Shown here: positions 7,296 to 9,327 of the stretch, piece after piece
How the letters are laid out: each line of letters starts with the position of its first letter
Numbering within the stretch: the stretch's first letter is position 1
NCBI GenBank assembly: GCA_029859485.1
Contig: JAOUDB010000072.1
Location: 1-9,327 of the forward strand
Length of the DNA: 9,327 nucleotides
Reading direction: 5' to 3'
Source: Desulfuromonadales bacterium
Lineage (GTDB): Bacteria; Desulfobacterota; Desulfuromonadia; Desulfuromonadales; BM103
The notes under the pieces: generated by a model
Seen by the model: the letters and a program-made list of their open reading frames with translations, nothing else
The model's database searches: none
Told to the model about the DNA's origin: nothing
Translations under genes and position numbers: made by a program

Positions 7296-8696
7296 ATGAA
7301 ACAAAAGATCCAGCGTTTTGTAAAAGGAAAAATGTGCCAGACCGAGCGGTCCGTGGTGCAGGAAGTCCCCTTGCGTCTGACCGTCAACGGGCGTGAGTTG
7401 ACCACCCTGGTCGCCTCGCCGCATCAGCTTAATTTCCTGGTGGCCGGCTTCCTGCGCAACCAGGGTTTTGTCGATACCATAGACGATTTTCTCAGTCTGG
7501 GTATCTGTGATGATTTCGGAGTGGCGTACGTAAACCTTGTCAAGGAGATCCCCGCACAACTGTTGCCGACCCTGACGTCGGGGTGTGGCACGGGCATCAG
7601 CTTCAATCTTGCTGACACAGAATTGCGCCCGATGCAGCAACAAGACGTCTGCTATCACGCTGCAGCGGTTTTTGCCCTGATGCAGGAGCTTAACCGGCGT
7701 ACTGAGCAGTATCGTAGCCATGGCGGCATCCACTCGGCCGCAGTCGGCGACGACTCGGGCTTATTGCTGCATGCCGAGGATCTTGGCCGCCACAATACTT
7801 TCGACCGCATTGCCGGGGAGGCCTTGTTCCGTGATTTAGACCTCGCTGGCAAGATGCTGGTCACCTCGGGGCGGGTTTCGACCGAAATGGTTGCCAAGGC
7901 GATCCGTCTCGGCATCGTGCTGATCGCCTCACGCACCTCACCGACCAACATGGCGATCGAGATGTGTGAAGCCGCCGGCATCAGCTTGATCGGCTACCTG
8001 AGGGGAGAATCCTTCGAGCTCTTCAGTCATCCCGAGTGTGTCATCGTGACACCAGATCCATGCAAGATACCTGGTGTGACCGGGGTCATTCTGGCCGGTG
8101 GCGCAAGCCTGCGGATGCAGAGCGACAAGTCGCTGCTCCCACTGCAAGGGGCGCGCTTTATCGACCATGTCCATGGTGTTTTGAATGAACTGTTCGATGA
8201 GGTGCTTATCGTAACCAACTCTCCGGAAAACTATACAGATATTGATTGTCGCAAGGTGCCGGACATCCATGTCGGCAAAGGTGTGTTGGCGGGCATTCAT
8301 TCGGGGCTCTGGCACGCAAATCATGACAAGGCGTTTATCGTCGGCTGCGACATGCCATTTATCAATACGCAGGTGGTACGGTCAATCTGTACTGAAGCAG
8401 ACCCGGCGGATGTTGTCCTGCCGGTCCACGCCGGGGGCTTCGAACCACTCCACGCCCTGTACCGGAAAAACTGCATCAATGCCATTGTCGAACAGCTCGA
8501 CGCCGGCCAGAGAAGGATCGTCAGTTTTTTCCCGCAGGTGCATGTCAGGAATCTCGCAGACGAATCCTGGCAGGACGTTGATCCGCAAGGTCTCTCCTTT
8601 CGTAACATCAACACGCCGGAGGAATATTTCCGGCTGCGTGGTGGACCGCCTGATTTGCGGTTGGCTACTAAAGAGCAGCAGGAGCGGCAGGCTTAG
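7296..8696 (+). CDS. FdhD-MobA fusion: formate dehydrogenase cofactor maturation protein
   Basis: Two maturation functions in one 466-residue chain. Residues 1 to about 252 are FdhD, which passes sulfur from a cysteine desulfurase to the molybdenum cofactor. Seen motifs are TSGCGTG with Cys97, SHGGIHSAA (141-149), EDLGRHNTFDR (161-171), TSGRVSTEMV (190-199) and ASRTSPT (211-217). Residues about 260-466 are MobA, which joins GMP from GTP to molybdopterin. Seen motifs are GVILAGGASLRMQSDKSLL (263-281, with Gln where Gly is usual after RM), VGCDMPFI (349-356) and the C-terminal NINTPEEY (437-444). A proline-containing linker (TPDPCKIPG) joins them. AAGGGA (7283-7288) lies 7 nt before the start. 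It follows the membrane-subunit gene by 37 nt and is the last gene of the operon. Cys97 is probably the persulfide carrier, and the second cysteine of the E. coli CxxC motif is absent. Confidence 0.94.
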   Translation: MKQKIQRFVKGKMCQTERSVVQEVPLRLTVNGRELTTLVASPHQLNFLVAGFLRNQGFVDTIDDFLSLGICDDFGVAYVNLVKEIPAQLLPTLTSGCGTGISFNLADTELRPMQQQDVCYHAAAVFALMQELNRRTEQYRSHGGIHSAAVGDDSGLLLHAEDLGRHNTFDRIAGEALFRDLDLAGKMLVTSGRVSTEMVAKAIRLGIVLIASRTSPTNMAIEMCEAAGISLIGYLRGESFELFSHPECVIVTPDPCKIPGVTGVILAGGASLRMQSDKSLLPLQGARFIDHVHGVLNELFDEVLIVTNSPENYTDIDCRKVPDIHVGKGVLAGIHSGLWHANHDKAFIVGCDMPFINTQVVRSICTEADPADVVLPVHAGGFEPLHALYRKNCINAIVEQLDAGQRRIVSFFPQVHVRNLADESWQDVDPQGLSFRNINTPEEYFRLRGGPPDLRLATKEQQERQA

Positions 8697-8739
8697 ACAG
8701 ACCATGGGCTCAACTTAATTATCTTCTCATCATGCTCTT

Positions 8740-8760
8740 TAAGAACGTATGACATTCTTA
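8740..8760 (+). other. Small hairpin in the operon 3' UTR
   Basis: TAAGAACGT (8740-8748) and ACATTCTTA (8752-8760) pair with one C-A mismatch around loop ATG, 44 nt after the fdhD-mobA stop. No T-run follows directly, so it is more likely an RNA-end or processing structure than a terminator. It may be chance. Confidence 0.3.
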
Positions 8761-8833
8761 TGTCTCTCGTATTGTTTTAAGCTGACGAGATTTGCATTCT
8801 TTCACGGTTTTAAGAACACCTGACAAATAGTAA

Positions 8834-8870
8834 GTGGCCACTCGGATTAGATCCAGGTGGCCATCATTTT
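8834..8870 (+). terminator. Likely terminator of the formate dehydrogenase operon
   Basis: TGGCCAC (8835-8841) pairs with GTGGCCA (8857-8863), and an inner GGAT/ATCC stem closes on loop TAG. A short T-run (TCATTTT) follows. It lies ~138 nt after the last stop codon and is the first good terminator after the operon. Confidence 0.65.
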
Positions 8871-8930
8871 GTCGTCTTAAATGTCTCTATCAATAACACG
8901 CCCGTTTTCTTCTCAGAAGTCGTGATTTAT

Positions 8931-9019
8931 AAGTATTTTGCCCAAAACAATTAATGGGAACATAAGCATTACTAACATTTACGTATTGTTCCCATTTCCC
9001 AGCTTTTCGAGTTTCTGCA
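8931..9019. repeat. Palindromic intergenic repeat, copy R3
   Basis: Third repeat copy, on the same strand as R1 and R2. Positions 8931-9018 match 1603-1690 of R2 with three mismatches over 88 nt. The inverted repeat is ATGGGAACAT against TTGTTCCCAT, so one base pair next to the loop is lost. The 31-nt block (8989-9019) has two A-to-G changes. It lies over 7 kb from R2, with the formate dehydrogenase operon between them, which argues for dispersal rather than simple tandem duplication. Confidence 0.8.
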
Positions 9020-9077
9020 ACGCGATATATAAGGAAATTTCGCCAAACGCTAGTTTAGTCAGAATAATCAATACTTA

Positions 9078-9107
9078 AAAAGCTCTCCAGTTTGGCGGGC
9101 TTTTTTT
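9078..9107 (+). terminator. Terminator after R3
   Basis: AAAAGCTCTCC (9078-9088) pairs with GGCGGGCTTTT (9094-9104) with one mismatch and one G-U pair around loop AGTTT, then seven T's in total. The position relative to the repeat parallels the terminator after R2, but the interval is shorter, about 57 nt rather than 93. Confidence 0.7.
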
Positions 9108-9129
9108 GTGCCTGAGTTGGATATTGATT

Positions 9130-9172
9130 AAAAGGGGACAGGTTCTGATCCATTCAATATGTTCACAGGATC
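9130..9172. repeat. Possible transposon-associated repeat trace
   Basis: AAAAGGGGACAGGTTCTG (9130-9147) followed by GATCC (9147-9151) and its complement GGATC (9168-9172). From memory, similar AAAAGGGGACAG strings occur near IS200/REP-associated transposase genes in proteobacteria. No transposase is in the window, so this is weak. Confidence 0.2.
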
Positions 9173-9201
9173 GTATGGCCCTCTTTTTATAGCATTCAAT
9201 A

Positions 9202-9219
9202 TTTTTTTTTGGGGGGGGG
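9202..9219. other. T9G9 homopolymer junction
   Basis: Nine T's are followed directly by nine G's, then CGGG. Such runs vary in length by slippage and are also common assembly errors. It lies just upstream of the candidate promoter of the next gene. Confidence 0.8.
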
Positions 9220-9223
9220 CGGG

Positions 9224-9251
9224 TTGAACTTTAAATTTTATCTATTATAAA
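9224..9251 (+). promoter_or_regulatory. Candidate sigma-70 promoter of the next gene
   Basis: TTGAAC (9224-9229) and TATAAA (9246-9251) are separated by 16 nt in AT-rich DNA. The expected start of transcription, at about 9258, falls within the palindrome that follows. No transcription data exist here, so this is a sequence-based suggestion. Confidence 0.45.
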
Positions 9252-9256
9252 TTACG

Positions 9257-9283
9257 AATAACTTACTAAGTTAGTAAGTTATT
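9257..9283. promoter_or_regulatory. 27-bp perfect palindrome, likely repressor operator
   Basis: AATAACTTACTA (9257-9268) and TAGTAAGTTATT (9272-9283) are perfect inverted repeats around AGT. It covers the predicted transcription start and lies ~30 nt before a ribosome binding site, the typical position of an operator for a dimeric repressor such as a TetR-type protein. No T-run follows, so it is not a terminator. The regulator is unknown and may be the next gene. Confidence 0.55.
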
Positions 9284-9313
9284 TGGAGCTCATAAACATT
9301 CGATCCAAAAATT

Positions 9314-9320
9314 AAGGGAG
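9314..9320 (+). promoter_or_regulatory. Ribosome binding site of a gene starting past the window
   Basis: AAGGGAG ends 7 nt before the last base. A start codon at 9328 would be ideally spaced, so a + strand gene probably begins immediately outside the window. Confidence 0.55.
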
Positions 9321-9327
9321 ATTTTAC

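Noticed and set aside
6680..7405. 241-codon open frame on the - strand
   Set aside because: It is antisense to the HybB-type subunit and the start of fdhD. Its composition (many His, Gln, Arg) is that of a shadow frame.

Overview
The window looks like a chromosomal piece of an anaerobic, respiring deltaproteobacterium of the Desulfuromonadales/Geobacter type. This is an inference from gene content: a selenocysteine formate dehydrogenase with a HybB/NrfD-type membrane subunit, a fused FdhD-MobA maturation protein and a DUF502 gene. No rRNA, tRNA or CRISPR array is visible, and there is no intact transposase.

Layout. Positions 1-397 are non-coding and AT-rich. They hold the first copy (R1) of a palindromic intergenic repeat followed by a terminator-like hairpin. 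Positions 404-1284 hold two small genes on the + strand: a 74-aa protein that may be a truncated DUF2391-like protein, and a complete DUF502 membrane protein. Positions 1285-2211 are mostly non-coding. They contain a possible frameshifted ORF remnant, the second repeat copy (R2) with a perfect terminator, a ~60-nt decayed copy of the DUF502 3' end, and a leader with hairpins before the main operon.

The core is a four-gene operon at 2212-8696, visibly richer in G+C than its flanks. The first gene is an FdnG-type catalytic subunit of 1000 residues, read through an in-frame TGA (2776-2778) as selenocysteine and followed by a clear bacterial SECIS hairpin. The second is an FdnH-type subunit with four [4Fe-4S] clusters. 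The third is a HybB/NrfD-type quinone-interacting membrane subunit. The fourth is a fusion of FdhD (sulfur transfer to the molybdenum cofactor) and MobA (GMP attachment to the cofactor). The first three genes overlap by ATGA. Together they should form a Tat-exported, membrane-bound formate:quinone oxidoreductase made alongside its own cofactor-maturation protein.

Positions 8697-9327 are non-coding: an operon terminator, a third repeat copy (R3) 96-97% identical to R2 over 88 nt, another terminator, a T9G9 homopolymer junction, and a promoter with a 27-bp perfect palindrome. A strong ribosome binding site ends 7 nt before the window edge, so the next gene probably starts at about 9328.

The least explained material is the R1/R2/R3 repeat family and its relation to the decayed DUF502 duplication. 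No wholly new multi-gene system could be demonstrated.
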